Program-made: the position numbers and the translations under genes
Shown here: positions 54,648-64,000 of the stretch, piece by piece
Layout of the letters: each line of letters begins with the position of its first letter
How positions within the stretch are numbered: the stretch's first letter is position 1
NCBI GenBank assembly: GCA_964035575.1
Contig: OZ037916.1
Location: 62,001 to 126,000, forward strand
From: Rhynchopus sp. YZ270_cl-10
Taxonomy: Eukaryota; Euglenozoa; Diplonemea; Diplonemida; Diplonemidae
Direction of reading: 5' to 3'
Length of the DNA: 64,000 nt
The notes under the pieces: generated by a model
Databases searched by the model: none
What the model was told of the DNA's origin: nothing
Seen by the model: the letters and a program-made list of their open reading frames with translations, nothing else

Positions 54648-57600
54648 TCACATGAGATGCCGTGCATATGTGTTATCAAGGCACACACAGGGGTCATTTG
54701 AGGTGTCACATGCACACTGCAGGGTGCGTGCCAGGCTGCGCCCTGAGAGGCTCTGTGCAGGAAAGCTCTGTCCATAGAGACTCTGCAAGGACATGACACG
54801 CGTACTGCCGAAGGTGGCGGAGGCTCTCCCATTACCTTTACTCTCAGAGGACGACGCGAGGGCAGCAGGCAGCGTCAGGTATGCATTGGGATGTGGTCTG
54901 TGGTGGGTGGTGATGCAACGCCGAACGTTGGATGGAAAGGTCTTTTGGAAGGGAACATACTTAGGTTCAGAATACCCCGAGCCCTCTCCAAACGAATCGC
55001 AGGAAGCTGCCAGCCCACTGGACACATAGGACACAATGAAGTCATGCCTGAAAAGGGGGGTATTTTTTTTTTTTTTTTTTTTGTGAAAAGGGAGCCATAC
55101 TTTAGCAAGACATCCGCTGTGGGACGCTGGCTCGCGTCGTCCAGGAGACACTGCGAGACGAAGTCGAAGAGGAGCGAGCTCATGCACTTTGTGAGGTCCG
55201 TCTTCTTTGGCCCTACGTTGTGCGGGTCGTGCAGCGGCACTTTGTACGTTTCTGGCCGTACTATCGTACGCGTTGTGTCAACACCTGCCATGACCAGCAC
55301 GCACATCCCATATGAGTAGATATCACCACGATGCGACGTCGCACACTGCGGCACACCTGTGATAAGACCTCGCAGGTCTTGGAAGCCTTCTGGGGCTAGG
55401 TACTGCAGGGTACCTTCTATCGACGACGACTTATGCTCTTCGTCTATGTGGCAGAGACGTGAAAGGCCGAAGTCAGACAGCTTGAAGGAGCCCTGCCCGT
55501 CGGCAAGGACGTTCTCGGGTTTGACATCTCTGTGGATGTAACCTTTGCTGCAGAGGTAGCTTAGTGCGGAGAGGACGTCGACGCAGACCTTCACGATCTC
55601 AAAGTCCATGAGAACGCGTTGTGGCTGCCCTGGTGGGAACAGCATGTCGTAGAGCGACTTTCCCTTGCAGCACTCCATGACACACCACAGCTCGTTGGCC
55701 GGCTGGTGGAAGTACGTGCCATAGTAGGATACGATGTGCGGATGCCAGGAGTTGCTCAGAATCACAATCTCGTTCAACACTACCTCGCGCAGATCTGCCT
55801 CGCCATTCTCCAGTAGGTCCAACGGAACGATTTTGATCGCCTTTTCCTCACCACCTGCCAACGTAGCGTGGTAGACACTCCCATAGGAGCCCTTACCGAG
55901 GGTGACAGGCTCGCCGTCCGCATCTCGAGTGATGGTGAGCAGGGTGTGCGGGTCGTCGGGGGAGACGTAGGTCATAAGCTGTTGTCTCGTTTCGCGTTCG
56001 ATGCGCGCCTTTTCGCGCTCCGCAAAGGCTTCGAGCATTTCCCTCTGATCAGCCCGGTCTGCCCAAGAGTGTAGGGGCCCTATGGGTGCGTTGTAGCTGT
56101 GGCAGCTTTGGATGAGTTGGACGCCTTTGTGGTTTTTGCTGGGCCGTGTGAGGCAGGCGTCTTTGTCAAGACAGTCTGCCCAGGAAGGGAGCACCTCGTG
56201 TGAGTCTTCTGCGCATTCGTCTGCAGCGTCGCGCACAACAACAGTGGCCTGTGTGGAGGAGAGGTCTACTGTCGCTGTCGTGCCGTCCAGTACACAGAAG
56301 CTGTTGTTTTTGGTGCTCCGCCCGCTTCGTGCCAGAACGACAGAGGAATCCCCGCAGAGACGTTTTGTGGTGTTGGCTGTTCTGTTCGCAGAGCGCAGTG
56401 AGGAGCGGAGGTTCAGGTTGGAGCCGTTGCTGGGGAGGGAGAGGAGCGGGGTGGGGTCGGCACGGCTCTCGCTTTCGTGTTTGTTTTCGATGCTGCGGAT
56501 GAGGCTTTGCGAGGTGATGATGAGATGCACGTCGTCCTCATGCCGTCGCCAGAGGGAGTCGAGCTGGCAGTAGAATCCTTCCACCATTTGCGTGCGTTTG
56601 TAGTCCTCGAAGTCGAGGAGGATGGACACAGCGCTTAGGAGGAGGGGGCATCGGGGTATATCGCCTGACTCTGAATATGTCAGACTGATGGCAGATCCGG
56701 AGAGAAAGTCTGGCTGTCCATTCGTTGCTTCAGGAAAGGAGAAGTCGCCCAGCTGGGTCGCAAGGTGGCCCGCAGAGACGACGCAGGTGTTCATCCCTTC
56801 ATCGGTGCTGTCGCCATCGTCGTCTGCAACGCTGCGGTTGGTGCCATGACTGCTGTAGCCACCTTCGCTTGAGAGAGACCGTGCCACGTTGTTTGTCTCG
56901 GCATGCAGGTATGCAACCTGTGCTTTGCACTTTAATGCTTCCCGCATGCCACTGCCATGTCGCCGTGTGGCCCTCCGTGGTACGTCGCCCTTCTTGTTCA
57001 TCGCGCACGCAATGTCGGCATCCAAGGCTGCGCATAGGCCTTCAACGAGAAGCGCCCCTTCGTCACCACTGATGTCCTCGTTCCATCCACTCGAGACGTC
57101 GCTCAGGTAGGTGCTCTGCGACTGCGCAGAGCTCGGTTCGTTTGACACATTGTTCGTACTCCCCGAAGAGCGTACGTTGTGCGCACCATTGAAGGACCCC
57201 ACCTCAAAGCGCTTCAGCGGGATGCTGTTCATACGCGCAGCCCCTGCATTGTCCAAAGGCGAGCACACCCCACTCACCGCAATCAAGGTGTCGTCCCCAT
57301 TGGAGACCTCATCCTCTGCATGCTGTGGGTTCGACTGCAGGCTGTGGCCACGCCTCCTTCCATTTTGACTCACACTTCTCGCTGTCGGGAGCACGCTGTT
57401 CAGACTACTACTCCGGTCTGACGCAGCAAACAACGGGGTATGCGAAAGCGTCTGATGGCTGCTCCGTCTGCACTGTGCAAGACGCACCGGACCAACCCCA
57501 GGAGGGGTCTGCGGTTGACGTGGGGAACGCACTATGGCCTTTGGAGTAAGATTGGCTCTTGGGGTAGTCGTTTGGCCAGGAACTTGGAAGAAGCTGCCAT

Positions 57601-57826
57601 AGTCAGGCATGCTCGCACGACGCACTGCTTCTGCACAGTTCACCCGATTCTGCGACTCCAACAACTCAAGAAGCGACCCTCGTGTGCTCGCCAACGCTGC
57701 AGGCGACTGCGAAGGTGACGACATCGCAGAATGCGACGAACACAACCCTGGCGACACAGGAAGCAGATGCGGCGGTGTCTTGTACCCTCGCCGTGCCACC
57801 CCTCCTGGAGTCCCCACACTCTCCAT
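54648..57826 (-). CDS. Ser/Thr protein kinase, two exons
   Basis: Exon 1 57826-55101, exon 2 55047-54648; 1,041 residues. The first 630 residues are Ser-rich and probably disordered. The kinase domain (about 632-920) has all key motifs: LGKGSYGSVY (Gly loop), AIKIV (ATP-binding Lys), HRDVKPENVL (catalytic loop), SDFGLSRL (metal), GTLQYLAPE and QRPTADVLL. Splicing out 55048-55100 joins RPTADVLLK to HDFIVSY, restoring the usual kinase end RPTAxxLLxHxF. Without splicing the frame runs into a poly-Lys stretch from an A-run. The Ser-rich tail ends CVCLDNTYARHLM. Group is not certain (STE/MAP3K- or NEK-like by feel). An HpA remnant lies just upstream of the ATG. Confidence 0.88.
55048..55100 (-). 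other. 53-nt spliceosomal intron of the kinase gene
   Basis: Donor GTATGG, acceptor CCTTTTCAG, phase 2. The interior is mostly a run of about 20 A. The donor matches the GTATG starts in the uS11 gene. Correct because the spliced product regains the conserved end of the kinase fold. Confidence 0.85.
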
Positions 57827-57880
57827 GACGAAGTGAGAAGTGAGAAGAGAGGACCCTACCCCTCCCCCAGAAAAAGAGAA

Positions 57881-57906
57881 GTTTATAAGAACCTAAGTGC
57901 TTAGGA
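57881..57906 (+). repeat. HpA element lacking its loop, in kinase 5' flank
   Basis: AGTTTATAAGAA, then CCTAAGTGCTTAGG: the two arms of the usual stem sit almost directly together. About 55 bp upstream of the kinase ATG, on the other strand. Confidence 0.65.
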
Positions 57907-58856
57907 GGGACCTAAAAGGGTGGGGGGGGGAGGAGGGAGGTGATCCTGAGCGTGTAGTCGTGTGGGGAGGAGGGAAAGAAATTGGGTTCCCCCGCCCCCC
58001 CACCGCTCGGCTTCTTTTAATTTGAAATAGTGGGGTTTGTGTGGGGGGGGAAAGGGGTGTGTGTTGAGGTGTGTTGGGGGTGTAGCGTAGTGTACCTCTG
58101 TGTTGGTGTTGGTTGGGGTGGGGAGATGGAGTGGGTGTTTGGGTGATCTAGGATCGTCTCCGTGAGACACGTAACAGGCTGTGAGAGCTTGTGAGAGCTT
58201 ACTGAGAGCTAGTGAAAAAATCTCTCCCCGTTCATAGATCACCCAGTGTTGGGTCAATTTAAAACAAAAAACAAAAACAAAATAGATGTCTTCCGACGCT
58301 CTTTTGTTGTCTAATCCTATACAAATAATACAAAGAAAAAAATTCCACAAAATCGTACATCTCTCTCAAAAAAAGTATTTTCATCATATGCAATCAATAA
58401 ATTGATAGTATATGGTGAGGGATCAACAAAAATGGTCCCATCTTTCTTTTTATGTTGTGTGTTTTGCAAAACGTCAAAAAGAAAAGTAAAATGCTTCGTG
58501 CACAAGTTGAAACTTCAGTAGATTGGTTTCTGATATTAACCCTGTTTCAGTCCTAAGAATCATACAGTTGTATTCAAAAGGGTGGACATCTTCAGTGATT
58601 TCCCTTTAAATGGTGGGTGAATATCGTGAAACCGATGTTCGTGTGAACATTTGGTACCTTCTACTTCAGTTTTTTGTTTCGGGAATACACAAAATACAAA
58701 AGTTTTTTTTTTCTTTTTTCTTATTCCTTTCTCTGTCCTTACTGGATGTAATGTCTGATCACCAGGAGGAAGAGTAACCTAAAGAGTCTTGGTCTTGATG
58801 GCTGCCGTGTAACAAAAAAAAAAAAACAAACAAAAAAGAAAGAAAATAGCTTTTCA

Positions 58857-58899
58857 ACTTTGAAAGATGAACGTTTTGCCTCTCTCGTGTACATATCTT
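58857..58899 (+). repeat. HpB hairpin element
   Basis: CTTTGAAAGATGAACG, TTTTGCCTCTCTCGTGTACA, TATCTTT. Outer AAGATG / CATATCTTT-like pairing. Confidence 0.55.
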
Positions 58900-58974
58900 T
58901 ACAACTATCGCTACCACTTGGAGTTGAACCCACTTCTTCTCTACAGCACTTTTGGCCAAAAAATTGGCCAAACA

Positions 58975-59010
58975 GACGAATGCCTCCACGTACCTCTCGT
59001 GCACATCAAG
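58975..59010 (+). repeat. HpB-like element, degenerate
   Basis: GACGAATGCCTCCACGTACC, TCTCGTGCACATC. The loop word TCTCGTGCAC is kept. Confidence 0.4.
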
Positions 59011-59052
59011 ATAAAAGTTAAGATAAAAGCTTTTCGTAACTAACCAAAGCCT

Positions 59053-62000
59053 TTACGGACGATTCAAGGGGCCGCTCCCTGCCACTGCGACAACCACAAA
59101 GGTGTGGTCCCCTGCTGCCACCACGTCCAGCACACGGTGTCTATGCCTGATGAGCTTGGCTGGGAGGCGCAGCTCCTGTGGGAAGACGTCGCTTGTGGGG
59201 GTACGTCCGAGCCCGAGCTGGCCGTATGTGTCGTCCCCATAGCAAAAAACGTGGTTCGTGGTTGTGAGCAGCGCTGTGTGCGATGCCCCTGCGGCAACAC
59301 GCTCTACACAGAGCGACGCAAGGGAGGCTACCTTTGTGGGCATCGGTGTGCCCGGGGACACACCCCACCGCACAACCTGCCCCGACACTGTCACCAGCAC
59401 GGTACCGCCGCGCACCGCCCACACCCCACGGATCGGGTCATCCGGGTTGTTCACCGCTGCCACCAGCCTCGGGCTTGCTGTAGGCGAGCAATGCCCCAAC
59501 CCCAACTGCCCCACATCGTTCTTGCCCCAGATAAACAGCTGCGTGCTGTTGTCTATCAACGCCACAGTGTGGGTGTCCCCTGCGCTGATGTGCCGCACGC
59601 TCGCCCCATGAGGAACCGGCACCGACACCGCCTGAGGTACCGTCGCAAACGCAACGCTCGTGATCCCCCCGATGCCAAGCTGCTGGTCTCTGTTGCACCC
59701 CCAGGTGAACACCAAGGAGTCCTGCGTCAGGCACGCAGTGTGCTTTGTGCCTGCCGCAACCTGGACAACAGTGTGCGACTCAAGGAAGGTCAGCTCCCAC
59801 GGTGTATCCTGGTCATCCACGTGCCCGAGACCTAGCTGGCCACTGTCGTTTTTCCCCCAGACATACACCTTATGTGTATCCGTCAGCAGGATGGTATGGT
59901 CGTCACCACATGCAATCTGCGTCGGTGTACCGGGAGTGGACGGGCCTTCATAACGTCTCCTCACTGAACCATGCTGAGATGCGCTAAAGGTGTAGATGGG
60001 TGACGGTGTGGACAGAGCCTGCCGATGCCCCAGACCAAGCTGCCCAAACGCATTGTCGCCAAACGCAAACAACCTCCCATCTGTCAACGAACACACCGTA
60101 TGCCGCCTCCCGGAGGACACATGCTTCACACACCCCAACCCTGTCACCGCAACCTCCGCTGGCCTGTCCACCGCGCTGTTCGTATGCCCTAAGCCCAGCT
60201 GCCCGCAATCATTCCGCCCGAAGGCGAACATCATCCGCTTCACCTTCCTTGAGGAGAGCGCTTCCTCCTTTGTTAAGATCGTATTCGGGTTCACGGGCAT
60301 ATGACCAGGGGACCACGGCTGCTCTAGGTTGATGCGAGGAGGATGTGGTGATACGTCGCTTAGCACCTCTTCTTCGACTGTATGGTCATCTGCAGCAGAT
60401 GCGGCCACTACTGGAGACGGCTGTGATATGGCCTGCGAATGCACGGCAGACAGATTGGACGGTTCAAATGGATCTGCTGCAGGCGGCGGCAGTGGTGGAG
60501 GTAGAAGCTCGCTGCGAGGCGGGCTGCTGTGCCCTACTATAGCGGGGGCAGAGAGAGACATGGCAGCACACATCCGGAGCATCGCCTCCGCATCCTTGCT
60601 GATATCCGCTGCGTTCATGAATCCTAATGCGTCACGTATCGTAGGCTCTGTCGAGATGTCCTCCTCAGGTAACGTCATCTTCGCTGTCGCATCTCTGAAG
60701 ACAGCGAGTGCACGCTCAAAGAGGACGTCAGAATTGCTGTTCACTGCCGCATTGAGATGGCGATGAACATCTGCCGCAATGGCCTCGGAGGTTTGTAGTG
60801 CTATCACCGATTCGTCAAGACGTTCTCGTACACCGCGGTGTTTATCTTTTAGGTCGTCAATAAGACGCAAACCGGCAAGACGAATGGCAGATGTCACTTC
60901 CTTCACGTTTTCGGTGATGTTGTCTATTGCCGCCTCCAATGCAGTGTTGTTCGCGAGGTGCACCGTCTCTGCCTCTTCATAACGCTTCTGCAACGCCTTC
61001 AGATGTACCGACACATTGTCCTCTTGGGCCACAAACTGCGCCCGATCCCTTCGTGCTGCTTCTTCTATCGTTTCGTAGGCTTCGCTGCTGTACTCCCCTT
61101 CGCCTGCGACAGCGCAGCTGAGACACTCCAAACTCCCATACTTCCGATGGACCAACCGCAACTCTTCCCCAGAGACTGGGCAGAGGACCTCCGGGTCTAA
61201 TTCTTCTATGGTATAGGTAAGAAGGTGCCGTGGTACTGCCTGGTGTGGGTGGTAGAGTACTACGTGTTCGGGCATAGTGTCTTCGCTTTCGCCAGGGCCA
61301 GATGGAACCCCAGGGGGAAGGATGGCAGAGCTATACCCTTGAGCCTCGAGGGCAGGGAGGGAAAGGTGTGGAGTAGGTTTGGTCAGGATTTTGGGGAGGC
61401 CGAGGGCAGCTTCGCAGATGAGGAGTTTGTTGCTGTCGGTCGCGACCGGATGGCCGTCTTCCCCAACCGAGCGGATGTTGCTTCCAAACACCATGGCGCC
61501 AACCCCAAACGGCCCCTTCTCACTGGACAGCTCAAAGCCAAACTGCGCAATGCTCTTCACCACCTCCTTGCTCCCCCCGACAGTGACCAGCATTATGTTC
61601 TCCGCATCGGGCAGCTCCCTCCTTCTTAGCTGATACCGATGTTCACATTCAGGATTGCTCAGTTCTTCTACCTTATGTAAATGCACCTTAACGTTAGCAT
61701 TTGCAGTATACGGCCTTAGATACACCTCAAGAAATTTTTCACAGTGTGCATGGTCGGCAGAACCCCGAGGAACTCTAACCTTCTCTAATAGAGGTGGCCC
61801 TTCTGCATAGCGAACCCAAAGACGTGATCCAGGTGGTGGTGGTACGGTGTTGACCGTCTCCCACACCTCGGTCTCCGGGTTGTGCCATTTCAACTCCGCA
61901 ATCGCCCCGGCACGCAAATTTAGCTTCCCCTCCAAAGCTCCCTTCAGAACACCAGAATCAACATCAGTTTCGCTAGGAAAATTCAATACCACTCCAGGAA

Positions 62001-62055
62001 CCTGCACATCCGGGCTCAACACATCATAATACAGGGTCATGAGGGCTGGGTCCAT
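59053..62055 (-). CDS. PARP-like / B-box-like / coiled-coil / RCC1-repeat protein
   Basis: 1,000 residues, intronless. N-terminal 100 residues unassigned. Residues about 104-287 follow the layout of a PARP catalytic domain: VEELSNPECEHRY, IAQFGFELSSEKGPFGVGAM, NKLLICEAALGLPKIL, GYSSAILPPG, EHVVLYHPHQAVPRHLLTY. The usual His of HGT is replaced (VTVGG, about 157-161) and the Tyr after GxG is missing, while the Glu (263) remains, so ADP-ribosylation is unlikely. Then a Cys/His stretch (about 291-330, CPVSGEEL...ECLSC) resembles a worn B-box, followed by a coiled coil (about 340-460) and a Pro-rich linker. Residues about 606-995 form RCC1 repeats (FAFGRNDCGQLGLGHTNSAV; VYVWGKNDSGQLGLGH; FIWGKNDVGQLGLGH; FCYGDDTYGQLGLG), a beta-propeller. 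Probably a scaffold or ubiquitin/GTPase-linked regulator (inference). Confidence 0.85.
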   Translation of the reverse strand: MDPALMTLYYDVLSPDVQVPGVVLNFPSETDVDSGVLKGALEGKLNLRAGAIAELKWHNPETEVWETVNTVPPPPGSRLWVRYAEGPPLLEKVRVPRGSADHAHCEKFLEVYLRPYTANANVKVHLHKVEELSNPECEHRYQLRRRELPDAENIMLVTVGGSKEVVKSIAQFGFELSSEKGPFGVGAMVFGSNIRSVGEDGHPVATDSNKLLICEAALGLPKILTKPTPHLSLPALEAQGYSSAILPPGVPSGPGESEDTMPEHVVLYHPHQAVPRHLLTYTIEELDPEVLCPVSGEELRLVHRKYGSLECLSCAVAGEGEYSSEAYETIEEAARRDRAQFVAQEDNVSVHLKALQKRYEEAETVHLANNTALEAAIDNITENVKEVTSAIRLAGLRLIDDLKDKHRGVRERLDESVIALQTSEAIAADVHRHLNAAVNSNSDVLFERALAVFRDATAKMTLPEEDISTEPTIRDALGFMNAADISKDAEAMLRMCAAMSLSAPAIVGHSSPPRSELLPPPLPPPAADPFEPSNLSAVHSQAISQPSPVVAASAADDHTVEEEVLSDVSPHPPRINLEQPWSPGHMPVNPNTILTKEEALSSRKVKRMMFAFGRNDCGQLGLGHTNSAVDRPAEVAVTGLGCVKHVSSGRRHTVCSLTDGRLFAFGDNAFGQLGLGHRQALSTPSPIYTFSASQHGSVRRRYEGPSTPGTPTQIACGDDHTILLTDTHKVYVWGKNDSGQLGLGHVDDQDTPWELTFLESHTVVQVAAGTKHTACLTQDSLVFTWGCNRDQQLGIGGITSVAFATVPQAVSVPVPHGASVRHISAGDTHTVALIDNSTQLFIWGKNDVGQLGLGHCSPTASPRLVAAVNNPDDPIRGVWAVRGGTVLVTVSGQVVRWGVSPGTPMPTKVASLASLCVERVAAGASHTALLTTTNHVFCYGDDTYGQLGLGRTPTSDVFPQELRLPAKLIRHRHRVLDVVAAGDHTFVVVAVAGSGPLNRP

Positions 62056-62210
62056 GATAAAGAGGGGGGGAGGAGGAGGAGGAGGAGGAGGATGAACAGA
62101 GAGGTGGTTTAGTGTATCATGGGGGTGGGGGTGTGCAGAGAGAAGGGGGTTGTGTGTCTTTGTTAGGGGGGGGGACCTAAGGGGGGGGTGGTTGTGTGTG
62201 GGATCGATTT

Positions 62211-62293
62211 ACCTGATTTTTTTCCCCTGAAATTTGGTGGAGTTTGGTGGTTTTTAAGACCACCAAAACTCCAAATTTCAGGAAAAGTCAGGT
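62211..62293. mobile_element. Family K mini inverted-repeat element (83 bp)
   Basis: Ends ACCTGA and TCAGGT. Long internal stem CTGAAATTTGG...GTTTGGTGG against CCACCAAAAC...CCAAATTTCAG. Same end motif and size as 18536-18620 with a different middle. Confidence 0.7.
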
Positions 62294-62326
62294 GAGGTAG
62301 GGGGGAGGAGGCTTCTTTAAAAAAGA

Positions 62327-62455
62327 GAAGTTGAAAGTGCAAACGCCTCAGGTGCTGGTTCCCCCGGCGGGTTATGAAACCCCCAATGGAGCACTTCATT
62401 GATGCATTGAGGTACACATGGTTACCACGAAGGAGGTTGCGGTGGAGGTACAGAA
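62327..62455 (+). repeat. HpC element with T-arm-like block and 3' extension
   Basis: GAAGTTGAAAGTGCAAACGC, CTCAGGTGCTGGTTCCCCCG, GCGGGTTATGAAACCCCC, GGAGCACT, then the extension GGTTACCACGAAGGAGGTTG also seen after 5534. Confidence 0.65.
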
Positions 62456-63006
62456 TCATTACCCCATCCAGAAGGGGAAAAGGGGTGTATCGCATCACGT
62501 AAAGGAGTAAAAAATAGCCTTGTGTCCTAGCGGATAGCATAGAAAAGAGAAAAGGGGTTGAGGGTGGAAACAGTATTTTCTTTTTCTTCAATACCATGAT
62601 TCTTTTTGTTTTCCCCATCCCAAAAAAAAAAAATCAGAGGGCTGGGAAAAAGAAAGCCCCTGTATTTGTCTTTTTTGATTTTGTGGGTAATTCAAAAGCC
62701 CACAAAACAAAAGAGCGCTGAAACAAAAAACAACATCATGTCTTTTTTGTTGTGTTTTGTTTTTATTTTTTTTCTTCTGCACATCCCCCTCCCCCACAAA
62801 GGGGAGGGGGGGAGTGCAAGAACCAACAGCTTCTGATATGAATATGGGGAAAGGGGGTGGGTGCTACTTCCTGAAGGGTGGGGTTTCTTGTTGCCTTTTC
62901 CCCCCCTCCGCTATCTGCCCGCTACATCAGCGACAGAAAAGGGAAGGAAGAAAAAAAAAACGCAAAGAAAAGAACCCAGTGAAACAAGAGAAACAAGACA
63001 TTGTTC

Positions 63007-64000
<994 letters not shown>

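Larger units (their letters stand above)
57827..59052. other. Intergenic region
   Basis: About 1.2 kb between kinase 5' end and RCC1-protein 3' end. Contains the HpA remnant (57881), C/T-rich and G-rich stretches up to 58150, a repeat GAGAGCTTGTGAGAGCTTAC near 58179, then AT-rich DNA and two HpB-like hairpins (58857, 58975) close to the stop of the downstream-coded gene. No gene. Confidence 0.6.
62056..63006. other. Intergenic region
   Basis: About 950 bp. Holds a GGA repeat at 62067-62090 just upstream of the RCC1-protein ATG, G-runs, the family K element (62211), an HpC copy with extension (62327-62455) and T- or C-rich stretches forming the 3' region of the uS11 gene. No gene. Confidence 0.65.

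Noticed and set aside
54875-55100. Kinase C-terminus through a poly-Lys run to 54875
   Set aside because: Intron removal gives the conserved kinase end in another frame, so the poly-Lys tail is intron sequence.

Overview
The window is nuclear DNA of a unicellular eukaryote. It contains a uS11 ribosomal protein gene with three spliceosomal introns, a kinase gene with one intron, head-to-tail polyubiquitin, papain-family cysteine proteases and an RCC1-repeat protein. Introns begin GTATG and end CAG. Coding DNA is GC-richer. The gene-free DNA is full of long A, T, C and G runs. All recognisable genes (about 15, plus one gene fragment) lie on the minus strand, as in the directional gene clusters of Euglenozoa. 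The proteases resemble trypanosomatid cysteine proteases, and two proteins look like mitochondrial helical-repeat proteins. I therefore lean towards a free-living discobid/euglenozoan-like flagellate, but this is inference. No virus-like or LTR element was recognised.

Layout, left to right. 1-8.7 kb is gene-free and dense in short repeats, with a palindrome array at 7.0-7.5 kb. 8.7-18.0 kb holds two paralogous receptor-like proteins with a Cache sensor and a degenerate cyclase-like domain. 19.3-22.2 kb holds an MgtE/SLC41-type Mg2+ transporter and a mitochondrial-type protein. 22.2-27.7 kb is gene-free and homopolymer-rich, with an inverted-repeat element. 27.7-40.0 kb holds an RRM+SAM protein and a near-perfect tandem array of cathepsin L-like protease and polyubiquitin genes (unit 4,353 bp; three protease and two polyubiquitin copies). 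40.3-46.3 kb holds a decayed receptor fragment, a second mitochondrial-type protein, an enoyl-CoA hydratase 2-type enzyme with a peroxisomal AKL tail and a small one-helix membrane protein. 46.3-54.6 kb is gene-free and carries several non-autonomous elements, including a 1.2-kb palindrome. 54.6-64.0 kb holds a Ser/Thr kinase with a 53-nt intron, a PARP-like/B-box-like/coiled-coil/RCC1 protein and RPS14 (uS11), which runs off the right edge.

The most unusual signal is a set of about 45 short (35-70 bp) hairpin elements in the gene-free DNA. They fall into four classes (here HpA-HpD) and all point the same way. Three classes share the same 7-nt loop CTCTCGT on different stems. Several stems show paired changes, which suggests selection at the RNA level. 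HpC copies can carry a tRNA T-arm-like block. I do not recognise this family.

There is no operon-like functional theme. The genes look like unrelated housekeeping and signalling genes in one transcriptional direction. Polyubiquitin and the protease are the only pair kept together, by tandem duplication.
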